Of a stretch of 64,000 nt of DNA, positions 53,001 to 62,184 are shown one piece after another. Position 1 is the stretch's first letter, and the number at the start of each line of letters is the position of its first letter. The notes below the pieces were generated by a model. That model was not told the origin of the DNA. It made no database searches and saw nothing but the letters and a program-made list of their open reading frames with translations. Source of the stretch: Oreocharis arfaki. Its lineage: Eukaryota > Chordata > Aves > Passeriformes > Paramythiidae. A program made the translations under genes and the position numbers. The stretch is taken from NCBI GenBank assembly GCA_013398015.1, contig VZRR01008220.1, positions 62,001 through 126,000 on the forward strand, read 5' to 3'.

Positions 53001-56000
53001 AACCCTAAAAGTGTTAGCTGCACATTTAAAGGAGAGCAAAGCCTGTCAGAAAACAGGACCTTGAGCGTTAACATAATGAGAGTTAACTTCCTCCGTGCTT
53101 AGAGAGTGGCTGAACAATGGGGCTTTGTACATGGCTGGGGACTGTGGGCTACAATAACAGTAATTTTCTGCTTGGAGTACACCCAGCACATTGTGGGCAC
53201 TACAGAGAATAGATAATGAACAACAACAGGAGCAAATAGGAAGAAATGTTAACAGTTTGTCAACGTCCTAGCAAAAATATTTGCCTCTGGAAACACAGAA
53301 GAAACTAATTGTTTAATAAATTGTAGAAAGATTTAAGAGTCCTCATTAGCAGATGGCTTTGTGTAAGAGAGGAAGGCCCTGAACACGGATGTGCAGAGAA
53401 CTACTCCCAGGAGTAACTTCATTGAATTCTGCACATTTAGAGGATCAAGAACTAAATAAACATTATTTGGGCCTGCCCTATTTCTGCTGAGTAGGAGCTT
53501 TGCTTTAACTTTAACAGAGCTGTACCAGATCTTAGAAGTTCTTCTATTTAGAAAAACCTCATCACTTAGGTAAATTTATAACTACTTTTTTAGACGTATC
53601 TTTGAGGTATTACAGACATAACTTCTACGACTACAGCACTGGACTTGCTATTCAAGATCTGATTTTTTGTCTCTGGGATATGCCACATACTGGTGCAACG
53701 TCAGCTGAGTCACTTAAGCTTGCTCCTTCTCAGCTCTAGAACATGTGTGTGTGACACAAGTGTGCAATGGCAATTTGTCCCTCCTAAACAGGCTGTGTGG
53801 ATTCATCGGCTGATGACTGACCCCTGAGGAGCATTTTTCAGCTAAATATAATTGCTGAGAAATGAGAAAATTCTGAGGTCTTTACTCCTTCCTCTTATTA
53901 ATGGTTAAAAAAATAATAATCTGTATTAACATTAAAAAATTTAAAAGCTTGTTTATGCTAAATGTTTTTTCAAATTATGGCTTGATGAGATTTTTTTAAA
54001 GTGTAATAGCTTTGTGAACTAAATTCTATCCCAGGATAAAAATATCCATAGAAGATATATTCCACAATAACTAACTCCCCTGTGTAGATAAGCCTTTAAG
54101 GCAACAACTCCAAATGGTTTTAAATTAAGTTATAAATCTTACTAGTCCAGCATTCTGCATTCTTGGCATAGCAGTAACCACAATGTCCTGAACAAAAACA
54201 CACTCCAAGAGCAGTAGATTACAGCTGGATTTTGATCTGTCCTTTAATAAACATTAGCTACTACAACTGTGAGTTCTGATACTGATACAGACACAAAGGA
54301 TTGCTTGTATTTGTGCTGAGCAATAAGCTACCACTCGGAACAAATGATTTTTGTGCCATGCCTCTCCTGGAACTGATGATCGTGTAATTAAAAGTGCATT
54401 AAAGCATGACTAAAAATTCAAATGCAGAAGCATCTCAACATGAAGAGGAGGGGAAGAGCTGATTGCTCTGATTATCCCTCTTTCAGTCACCTGGAGGAAC
54501 AGAGGAAATGTCATATCAGCCTGGAGACTTCCAAATGGCAACTGATCACGCACAGGCTAAGAATTATTTGTTTTCAATGAGCTTTTAAAGAGCAAAGAAT
54601 TAAAAATATAAAATTCATAAACCTAGTGTGGATGAGCAGACCTTACTGGCCACTGGTGATCACCTTCCTTGACTTTTTTCAGCATCTAATGTGATGCTAA
54701 TAAAAGCAAGCAGAAGTAATGGCCCCTTTAGGTCTAACAAGACCCATCCATTCCCAAGACGGAAAGATTTCCCTGCTATGAATTTATATCAGCTTCATCT
54801 CTCACAAACAACTTAATTGTCCCAGCTCTCTCCTTTTCAAGGAGAAGCTGTCATTTGACATCACATTTCCACTCCTGAATCAGACGTGGATTATTTTCAA
54901 CAGCCTGGGATACGGCCCTGCATAGGAAGTGGGAACTGCTGTTAGAACACAAAGCATTGTTTCAACTGCTGAGAGCTCCAACCGGTGCTGGCAGCTTTGA
55001 GGCAACCCCTTGCATTAAGGAGCTCTACTTTCCCTCCCCAGAGAGCAAATCTGAGGCCCTTGCCCAGCCGCCTGCACCCAGTCTCTCACCTTTAATTTGA
55101 ACAGTGGCAGTCCGAGATGAAGACAATCCCTTTATGTTGTGAGCTTCGCAGGAGAAAACTGTGCTTTGATTAATACCTGGAGATCAGCCAAGAAAAGGAA
55201 AGGAAACACAAATAGCTATATAATCCAGCTTCAACCTTCAGCAAAATTTCAATTATTTGTGACATCCAGCTCAAGCTGTCCAGGCAGTCAGATGGGTGAG
55301 CTGGGCGCCAATCAAAGGCATGCAGATTTCAATGTAACTAATGTGCTAAACACGTTTTTAATGGAGGGACTGTGGCAATGTAGAAAAGCTTTCATGGAAG
55401 TGTCAGAAAGCACCGAAAAAGAAGGATGAATCTGTCAGGACAGCAGCTCATACTGCTCAGGCAGTAGATGTCTGCTTCCCACATTCTGGTGAGCATCTTT
55501 GGAGCAAGGACTATGCTGAACTGTAAGCTTACACAAAGCCCAATGCTTTGAGCCTCAGCCTCCACCTAGGCAACATTCATCTTCCAACTGGGCTACAAGC
55601 CCAGGCAAACTTCCAATCAGATGCTGCCTATTGCTAGTCAATGTCCACCTGTCCCTCACCTTGCATCAGATTTTTGAAGACACACAAAGAAAGTTAAATG
55701 CTACCGAACCAGCACTGAAACACTTTCCGGGGTGATACAAGTAAGAATGTCTTCTGTGAGCATCCATACATCCATCCCATGGCATCATACTGATGTCTGG
55801 CTGCTCCAAGATGCATATAGATATTGCAAATTAATCAGAACTGAGACAGATTTGCAAGGCTGCCTGGAGAACTGTGTCCAGCAACTATTGCCACTTGCCT
55901 TGGCCCTCAGTTGCCTTAAAAGGCTCTATTCTGAGGAAAGTTAAAGATTGGCACGCTGTGGGCATACAATTTAGGGAAGGTAACACATTTCAGAGCTGCA

Positions 56001-59000
56001 CAGAGCAGCTTGCACAGTGTCTTTGACCTTTGACTCATCTGCCAAGCCTGGGACTAAGAGCACTGCAAAGAAGGTGTAACGGAGGAGAGGAGAGAGTGCT
56101 ATTCTCATCCCCACGAACCAGAGGAAGGTGCTGCCAGCAGGCTGCAGGCCAGGCAGCACAGCAGAGCAGCACCTGATGTGGTAGGCCTGTCCCAAGACAG
56201 AACCTAACACAGCCCTGCCCCGAGGAAAATACAAAACAAACCACAAACCAGGAACTGCGTGTTCCCTAGCATCATGCCAGCACTGCTTTCCAAATACAGC
56301 ATTGCTGAACCTTCTAAATGCTTGCTTTCTATCCAAGTACTTGTTACTATTTTCTTCAGTGTGATACTTTCCTCAGCTAGCAATGCTTGTTTTCTTACCA
56401 ACTGTCTTTTTTGACATGCTTTGGTAATCCAGCCACGCAGGCTGTGTCCTGCTACCGGTTTTCAGATGCAAAGGCAAGATATGCCTGAGGGACACCCCAA
56501 ACTGCACTGAAAGAGGGTGTGCCCAAGGAACATCCCAAAGAACATGGAAGCAAATAAAGGTGATGATGACACTTAATGTATAAAATAGCAATTCCTCTGG
56601 AGAATCACTAGAAGTAATGTCCAAGCCATTGCTCCCAACAACAGAAATTTTGTGAGGCACTGTGGGATGAGTTTAGTGGAGGAAGAGTGACTTATTTTTT
56701 TATTGTCTTTCCCCTCTTGACTATCCATCTTTTCAGTTTCCATTTCAACAGGCAGATTATATCATAAGGGAGCAGTTTTCATTTCCAACTTAGAACAGCA
56801 TTGGTGGCTACATAAGAGAGTGAGCAGATGATTAAAACCATTTCAAATCACAAATCATGTTTTGATTTGTGCATAAATAAGGTTCTAAGAGAAGCCTGAA
56901 CAGGACTGGATAGCTCAAAGGACGGCCAAAGGTGTACAAAAACTCACTCTGAGTGTAACTGTATCAACACTGATAAAGAGGCCCCAGAGATGGGTCTTAG
57001 CTGTAAAACCTTTTCTTTCTAAATAACTAGTTCAACTTTGGGTCAGGGCTGCTGAGAATAATATAACAGCAGCAAAGAGAAAACATAACACAAGGCTGTT
57101 TTCAACTAACTAGAATAAAGTTACTTTTAAGAGGTAACTGCAAGAATAGCTGCAGTCAGTTCCTGGTAGAGATACATCACCCTTTTCTGAAAGTGGTCTG
57201 AAGAGAGGCCCTAACACCTACTGGCTCCTGAGCTCTTCTGCTGACCCTGATGGGGAAAGCTCTGCTCTGGGGCAGACCTTGGTCTTGAAGGGTATCAGCC
57301 AGCACTGATACAATCACTCTTGAAGTGTCAAACAATTACATGAGGCAGTCAGATTTTAATGATAAGAGCATCCAGCAAGCCTGCAAGAACAGAGATGGGG
57401 GTGGGTAAGAGAGGGGAAAGCAGTGTGTGACGGGGCTGTGCACAGAAGGAGGGGATGGCATCTGTTACATGGGAACGCTTGGAGGGCTCCAAGAGAAATG
57501 GCACCAGCAGAGTCGCTCGATATAAGCATGAACACCCTCCACGAGGTGGAACAAGAGGCACCCAATGCATCGTCTGTTCAGTAGCACCTTTAACAAGAGC
57601 ACCAGTCACACCCAACCCATCTGCTATGCTAGCCAGCAGCAAACACACTGAGCAACCACCACCTCTCGAGATAATCTTTGTATGTAATCATGACCACTCA
57701 ACCCTTAATGCAGAGTTAAACACCACGCCCACACTATTTGGCTACCCAATGTACAAGGCATGATCAGAAGAGAGCTCTTCTCCTCTTCTGATGCTCAAAA
57801 TGATCCCCTGCAGTGGCAGCAGCCTTACCTGACACATTTAAGATGGAGGGGGAGACGTCTGGAAGCCCCACTCTAGAGTCTCCCATCCACCAGACAATTG
57901 TCACTGGTTCAGGGGGACCAACAGCAGCACAGGCCATATGAAATGGGGCATTAGGGGACACGGACACATCCTCGGGTTCCACAGTAAAGTAGGGCACACC
58001 TGGAAAAGCAACAGACAATTGATAATAACTGGAGCAACTGCCCCTTGTTATTTCCACTAATACCAGTGCCCAACACTGGACATCCATCTGCCCATCTGCT
58101 ATGCTGAATCCGACGCCCTCTAAGCCCTTCACAAAAACCAAGGGTCAGATATGCTGGATCACCTAATGGCACGAGTGCCTAAATACTACCACTAGAAGTC
58201 AGAGAGAGAGAGTGCTTGCTTCTCAAAATGCCTTTGAAAAACCACTTTCAATTCAAGACTCCCCTATGAAACAGCTTTTAGTGGTAGTATTTTCTCTATT
58301 TTTCAGCTGCAGAGATTGGAGCTTGAAGAGGCAACAGTCAATAACTCCAATGGTGGCAGACACTGCTTTAAAAGACAGCTAATCCAGCTGCAGATACCTC
58401 TTGCCATGCATTAAAAACTGAAGCTTGAGAAAGCGTTGAACTACCGGCTTTAACAAACCCATGAATGAGGAAAGAATCCCCGCGGTGAGAGACTGGGAGC
58501 ATTTACAATGCGCTCTCTGGAGCTTAATTGACTGGAGATGCCTTCCAGCACACTCTGACACCACGACAACCGGGCTGCCTTGGAGTCAGGGGTAATTTGT
58601 TTCAGAGCTGAAGGCTATCCACGGACACAGCTCTCTCGGTAATTATCTGTTCCCCACCATGGAAAGACTCCTGGTTGGTACAACAGGTCTCAGATTAGGT
58701 CCACGGGGAGCAAAATGCAGCTGCAATGCTACCTACCTTAGGTCATCTCTAAGTGGCAATAGATGAGTGTAATTCGACACATCAAGAGATGTGGTTCCTC
58801 TTGCGGGCAATGCCAAAACTCTCGTGGTCTCAGTGCTCCAAACCAGGAGCACAAATTTCACCAGCCATCAGCCCCAGTGCTGACCGTGCAGGACAGCCAG
58901 TATGTACTTCTGGTGATTGGTGGAAGAGCTGAAGGCCCAGAGAAATGTTCAGTTCCCTTTGATACAGAAATCTTCATGTGTCAAGCACTGCTACTACCAT

Positions 59001-62000
59001 CTGCACTTACCCCAAAATCAGGTAGTCTCAGCTGGAAAAAGCATGTTCTGGAAGCTGCTGATCTGTTGCCTCACAGAAACAGAGCAACTGATAACATTAT
59101 GCATTCACATGCTGAAATTACACTGTCTGTCCCTGGCCAAAGACGACAGGCCCAAGGGCTTGCACTGGAGTGGCAGAAGCTGAGCACCTCCACCAGCAGG
59201 CAATTAATACAGGTGCCCAAATAGGGATTTAGAAGCCTAACACTTGACATTTCCCCCAAGCTACAGCCAAAAGTGCTTTCCTCAGTCTTTCACTGACTGT
59301 GCAGTCACTGTTTGTGTCTTTCAGGCAGCAGCTCCTTTGTGCTTTCCTTGCCTCCTTCCTTTAGAGTAGTAAGTAAATGAACAGACTAAAACAGGCCTAA
59401 ACCCAAGCCTCTTGAGGAATGACAGTGCCTACCTGTGCAAAAGCTAATGTTCAGGACAGGTATATCCATCGAAATGGCATACTGCTTGTTTTTGCTGACA
59501 TATTTTACTTCATTTATTTATTGCATTCATACATAACCAGTAAAAATGAGTAAGCTTTTGAGATACCAGCTGTGACACCTCTGCCTGCTTTGCCCTCCTT
59601 CTCCAAGGAGGATTAGAAGGGAAAATAATCACAGTTTCTCTACCTGCGAGCAGGATCCCTGCCTCCTGTCCATTTGTCATGACACCCAAGGTAAACTTTC
59701 AGGAAGATCCTGCCCAGCTCGGCAGGTTTTCTCACTTTGGGAGCAGCTAAACAGAGCAGACAAGACTACAATTAAAAACTTTCATAGTTGAGGGAGTGCA
59801 GCTGACTCATCCAGCTGAGGAACTCACACTGCCCCCGTCCATATGTTACCTGGGCAGCTCGCTGCCTGTGACACATTTAGCCTCCCAGTTCCTGGTACAA
59901 GAGGTGAGTGCCAGTACATCCCTTTCACAGCTGCCCCATGGAGGCACTGAGCAGCCAGCAGTCAGGCAGTCAGTGGCAAAACAAGGAAATGATCCCACCT
60001 ATTCCCCCTTCCAAGCCAGCATCCGACCTATAAGGCTGATTTTTATGTACAGCTCGGTTTTGAGACAGTGCTAATTCAGGGGCATGTGTCCACACAGGTG
60101 TGGCTTAGTCTCTGACTGTAGCCACAATGGGGCTAGCAGCCCCAGGAACAGCCACACAGTCAAAGGTGTAATTTCAGATGGAAAATTCTGTAAGAAACGT
60201 AATCCAATTTTTAACCCTCCACAGTGCGCCTCTGAGATCACCTGTCCAGGCATCAAACACTATCATGTTCTCAGTAAGGCCAAAGACTAGTTTCTAAAGC
60301 AGGAAACAGGTTCAAAATAATTTTGTTTTTGTGAATTCTAAGAAGTGTTTCATAAAAATCAAACATTTTTATTACAAAGACAGTTCAAATACCATTGCTA
60401 GAAAATCTGGCAGATACAGACTACCTAAGCAGATCTCAAGGCAGATATCATACAGCACAGAAATCCAGTCAAGCTCACTTTAATTTAGATCACCAATAGT
60501 CCACATTTGTTTGTGTGCCATGCTGAAGCGTGTCAGCACCTTCTGAAGGCTGCAAACCACCACAGTAAAGATCCTCTCTCAGTCAGAGGACAGTTGTTAC
60601 TGATAGAGCAACAACTGCTACACAAAGCTGGCACATCCCGGGAAGAAACACACAGAGTAACAGCGAAGGTGGGTCTGATAGGTTTCTGCATTCCCAGGTG
60701 TTTTCTTATGCTAACAGCTGACACACTTGTTGAACTCCACCCCTTATCAACACTTGTTAATTTTTAATTTTATCCACCAACTCCCTTCACACATGACTAC
60801 ATGCCCAGTTCAAGTTTAACTACCTTCTGCCATAATGGCTTTTCTCGAAAAGGCAACTGGTTGCATTTCTTTCACTTCCGCTGTAAGCTTTGACCCTCAT
60901 TCTCAACACTCTCTGCCTCACCTAACTGCAGCTGTTTTTTGTGACTTTGACACTTTTTTCCTGTGCAGTCCAGAAGGGTAGCATGTTTTTTTCAGACAGT
61001 TTAGCACACTGAGCTACCCAGTCACTCCTAATGCACCCACCATGCAAATGCAGCCACCTCTGGAGCAGGCCATGGTGACTGGACAGAAATAAAAACTCTG
61101 CACAAGAGAGTGTTTTAAGCTCTGAACAACGTTCTCCAGTTGAAACTACACCTGAAAATTTAGATGGACAAAAGCCTGGGATTTATGGAAGGCAGAATGT
61201 GTTACTCCTCTTGTGAGAGCTGCTATGAATGTTTCCATGCTCTGAGTGAGCAAGACCTTTGCTGTAAAACACCCAGACCACATCACCTCCCATGACACCC
61301 TCCCTGCTCCCCCCTGTTTAGGACTGTCAATTCATCTCTGGCCCAAAATGCTACCAAATACATCCAAAAAACTACTTCTTGCTGCAAATGCACCGTTCTT
61401 GTCGATTTCTTCACCAAATATGAAGCCATCCTACGACTACTAGCTTCTGAGGATCTAACAGAATCATGGCTCAAGGGAAATGAAACTAGAGAAAGTAAGA
61501 AGCCACCAATCCACACTGCCTTGGGTGACTTCTGGGCAGCCATGCAGAGGCTATTCTTATCAGACAACTCTGGACAGAAAAGTGCCACATGGAGCAGTCA
61601 CAGCTATGAAGTGCTGATGTACAGCACTTCTCACAAAGCTCACAGCTGGGTTAAAACTGTACCTTGCCCACAAAGACCTCTTTGGCTGATACACAGAAAC
61701 AGGCTGCGACCCTGCTTGGAGAAGTGGGTTGAACCAGATGAGCCCCATGGATCCCTTTCAACCAGAACTGTTCACCATTCTGTGAATTATTTAGAGATGA
61801 CCGCAACAATGGATTTAGAAGCTGGAAAGAAATGTGTTTGCATGAAAAGATCTTGTTTCCTAACATGCCAAAATAAAACCAGAAGGCAGTGAACTGACAG
61901 CTCTGCTCTTTGAAGCAGTTCTCCTATTTCTTACTCCTGGTCTGTAGCGATCTCCCTGCATTTAGCAGCAATGGTTCAGAGCCAAGAAGCCTGTCACTGG

Positions 62001-62184
62001 AGCAATCTGCTCTCACCACCTCGACCTAGAGCATGTTAGTGGGTCAGCCCTGAAAGGAAACCAGCACTACTACTCCTCCTTACCTTCCACTATGAGCCAC
62101 ACTTGTTGTGATTCTTCCTTCTTCCCCCCGTTCTCAACCTGGCACCAGTACTTCCCAGAATCTGTCCGCTCGACGGATTTCAAG
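28644..62184 (-). CDS. TYRO3: TYRO3 receptor tyrosine kinase, 17 exons visible, 5' exons missing
   Basis: TYRO3 is the TAM-family receptor (with AXL and MERTK) that binds GAS6 and PROS1, promoting survival signalling, clearance of dying cells and damping of inflammation at the plasma membrane. Seventeen exons, all GT-AG and all phase-compatible, encode about 781 residues up to TAG at 28646-28644. In order they encode the second half of Ig1, Ig2, two FN3 domains, a membrane span, a juxtamembrane region and the kinase (GKGEFG loop, VAVK lysine, HRDLAARN catalytic loop, DFG, and KWLALES, the TAM family's signature). A tail of about 80 residues follows. Eight N-glycosylation sequons lie in the ectodomain. 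Mammalian TYRO3 is about 890 residues in 19 exons, so the signal peptide and about 100 N-terminal residues are absent here. TYRO3 rather than AXL or MERTK is chosen from the Ig, juxtamembrane and kinase wording and from linkage to MGA. Confidence 0.96.
31878..32014 (-). CDS. TYRO3: TYRO3 exon 18: kinase C-lobe
   Basis: 137 nt, phase 0 to phase 2. It reads WAFGVTMWEIVTRGQTPYAG, then NAEIYNYLISGNRLKQPPEC. The donor is chosen as GAT GT/gtgagt, because the next exon then continues VYDLM in frame; the overlapping gtgtga two bases earlier would shift the frame. Confidence 0.95.
33031..33125. repeat. purine-rich (GA)n low-complexity tract
   Basis: About 95 bases composed almost wholly of G and A (agagtaagagtaagagag, ggaaaaggaagagaagg) inside TYRO3 intron 17. 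In the transcript this is a pyrimidine-rich stretch about 250 bases downstream of the exon 17 donor. Confidence 0.85.
33371..33530 (-). CDS. TYRO3: TYRO3 exon 17: DFG motif and activation loop
   Basis: 160 nt, phase 2 to phase 0. It contains VADFGLSKKIYSGDYYRQG, with DFG and the three activation-loop tyrosines (Y...YY), then KLPVKWLALESLADNLY, where KWLALES is the TAM-family signature. Donor gtgagg. Confidence 0.97.
33585..33599. repeat. poly-A run (15 bases) in TYRO3 intron 16
   Basis: Homopolymer lying about 55 bases upstream of exon 17 on the minus strand, where it reads as poly-T. It may extend the region between branch point and acceptor. Confidence 0.85.
34967..35076 (-). CDS. TYRO3: TYRO3 exon 16: catalytic loop
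   Basis: 110 nt, phase 0 to phase 2. It reads NLPVQTLLKFMIDIASGMEY and then the catalytic loop FIHRDLAARNC with catalytic Asp and Asn. The ATG of the next Met is split by the intron (AT/G). Confidence 0.96.
35384..35505 (-). CDS. TYRO3: TYRO3 exon 15: hinge region of the kinase
   Basis: 122 nt, phase 1 to phase 0. It reads GVSLRSRPKGRLPIPMVILP, then FMKHGDLHAFLL, the gatekeeper and hinge segment, ending RIGENPF before donor gtaagt. Confidence 0.96.
36229..36321 (-). CDS. TYRO3: TYRO3 exon 14: alpha-C helix
   Basis: 93 nt, phase 1 to phase 1. It reads ADIFTSTDIEEFLREAACMK, then EFDHPHVTKLIG. The alpha-C glutamate that pairs with the VAVK lysine lies in EEFLREA. Confidence 0.96.
37985..38065 (-). 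CDS. TYRO3: TYRO3 exon 13: glycine loop end and VAVK lysine
   Basis: 81 nt, phase 1 to phase 1. It completes GKGEFGSV and contains the catalytic lysine in KVAVKMLK. The linker REALLKLDDGSFQ is typical of the family. Confidence 0.96.
39807..39902 (-). CDS. TYRO3: TYRO3 exon 12: entry to the kinase domain
   Basis: 96 nt, phase 1 to phase 1. It encodes ESVGISDELKTKLKDVLI, then QQFTLGRMLGKG, the first part of the glycine-rich ATP-binding loop, split at the splice junction. The acceptor is preceded by a strong T-rich tract on the minus strand. Confidence 0.95.
40839..40939 (-). CDS. TYRO3: TYRO3 exon 11: juxtamembrane region
   Basis: 101 nt, phase 2 to phase 1. It reads HAFGSVVGRGDPAVHFRAAR and then SFNREGPELIEAT, the cytoplasmic juxtamembrane linker conserved in TYRO3. 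Donor gtaagt. Confidence 0.95.
41461..41522. repeat. A/C-rich low-complexity tract
   Basis: Runs of A interrupted by C groups (aaaaaacccagtaacaac, cccccccaaaaatccc) in TYRO3 intron 10. No element identified. Confidence 0.65.
41651..41780 (-). CDS. TYRO3: TYRO3 exon 10: transmembrane segment
   Basis: 130 nt, phase 1 to phase 2. A short stalk (GGQRQPPYGTS) precedes a hydrophobic span of about 25 residues (WVPVALGILTALVTAVALAL and on), followed by the basic stop-transfer RKRRKE and TRFG. This is the only membrane span. Confidence 0.96.
45967..46111 (-). CDS. TYRO3: TYRO3 exon 9: rest of FN3 domain 2
   Basis: 145 nt, phase 0 to phase 1. It starts GEMIVQDTKANLTMWNP with an NLT sequon. The FN3 core reads IIRVCVLNSAGCGPWSD. 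It ends EAQEVM and begins the membrane-proximal stalk. Donor gtgagt. Confidence 0.95.
47364..47506 (-). CDS. TYRO3: TYRO3 exon 8: start of FN3 domain 2
   Basis: 143 nt, phase 1 to phase 0. It reads APNSTPQNIHVIQRDPGLIL, then EWEGVAP and later WIQDNVTQ. The NST and NVT sequons are present. The donor CAG/gtaaca departs from consensus at position +5. Confidence 0.94.
47966..48143 (-). CDS. TYRO3: TYRO3 exon 7: rest of FN3 domain 1
   Basis: 178 nt, phase 0 to phase 1. It starts VAESPDG and contains the FN3 core LKHSTNYSVRVQCSNEMGSS with an NYS sequon, ending VYFQTLEL. Acceptor ggcacag, donor gtaaga. Confidence 0.95.
50995..51110 (-). CDS. TYRO3: TYRO3 exon 6: start of FN3 domain 1
   Basis: 116 nt, phase 1 to phase 0. 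It reads AMPLPPLNVTVSQVTSSNAS..., with two sequons (NVT, NAS) and the FN3 tryptophan in VVWVPG, and ends LHSCTLQ before donor gtatgg. Confidence 0.95.
55090..55176 (-). CDS. TYRO3: TYRO3 exon 5: second part of Ig domain 2
   Basis: 87 nt, phase 1 to phase 1. It reads NQSTVFSCEAHNIKGLSSSR..., containing the second Ig2 cysteine and an NQS sequon, and ends TATVQIK. Acceptor ctccag and donor gtgaga. Confidence 0.95.
57829..57999 (-). CDS. TYRO3: TYRO3 exon 4: first part of Ig domain 2
   Basis: 171 nt, phase 1 to phase 1, acceptor ttttccag, donor gtaagg. It reads VPYFTVEPEDVSVSPNAPFH..., then the Ig2 cysteine in MACAAVGPPEPV and the core tryptophan pair in IVWWMGD. It ends with an NVS glycosylation sequon at the splice junction. 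Confidence 0.95.
61670..61790 (+). mobile_element. CR1 LINE 3'-terminal fragment
   Basis: Degenerate match to the CR1 3' end: ctgcttggagaagtgggttgaaccagatgagcc, then ccctttcaaccagaactgttcaccattctgtga. The order (gcttgga...gttgaaccagatga...ttcaacc...attctgtga) is diagnostic even though the copy is old. It lies in TYRO3 intron 3, antisense to the gene. Confidence 0.8.
62084..62184 (-). CDS. TYRO3: TYRO3 exon 3: C-terminal half of Ig domain 1
   Basis: Acceptor ttttttcag and donor gtaagg. The 101-nt exon reads LKSVERTDSGKYWCQVENG..., the Ig1 F-G strand region with the D-x-G-x-Y-x-C signature, ending VWLIVEG. It ends in phase 1. Ig1 contributes to GAS6/PROS1 binding. It is the most 5' exon found, so the window lacks exons 1 and 2. 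Confidence 0.95.

Larger units (their letters stand above)
41781..62083 (-). other. TYRO3: TYRO3 introns 3-9 (ectodomain introns)
   Basis: Intron spans: 41781-45966, 46112-47363, 47507-47965, 48144-50994, 51111-55089, 55177-57828 and 58000-62083. The only transposon recognised is a CR1 3' fragment at about 61670-61790. AT-rich DNA dominates around 53800-54700. No additional exon consistent with an alternative TYRO3 form and no nested gene was found. Confidence 0.75.
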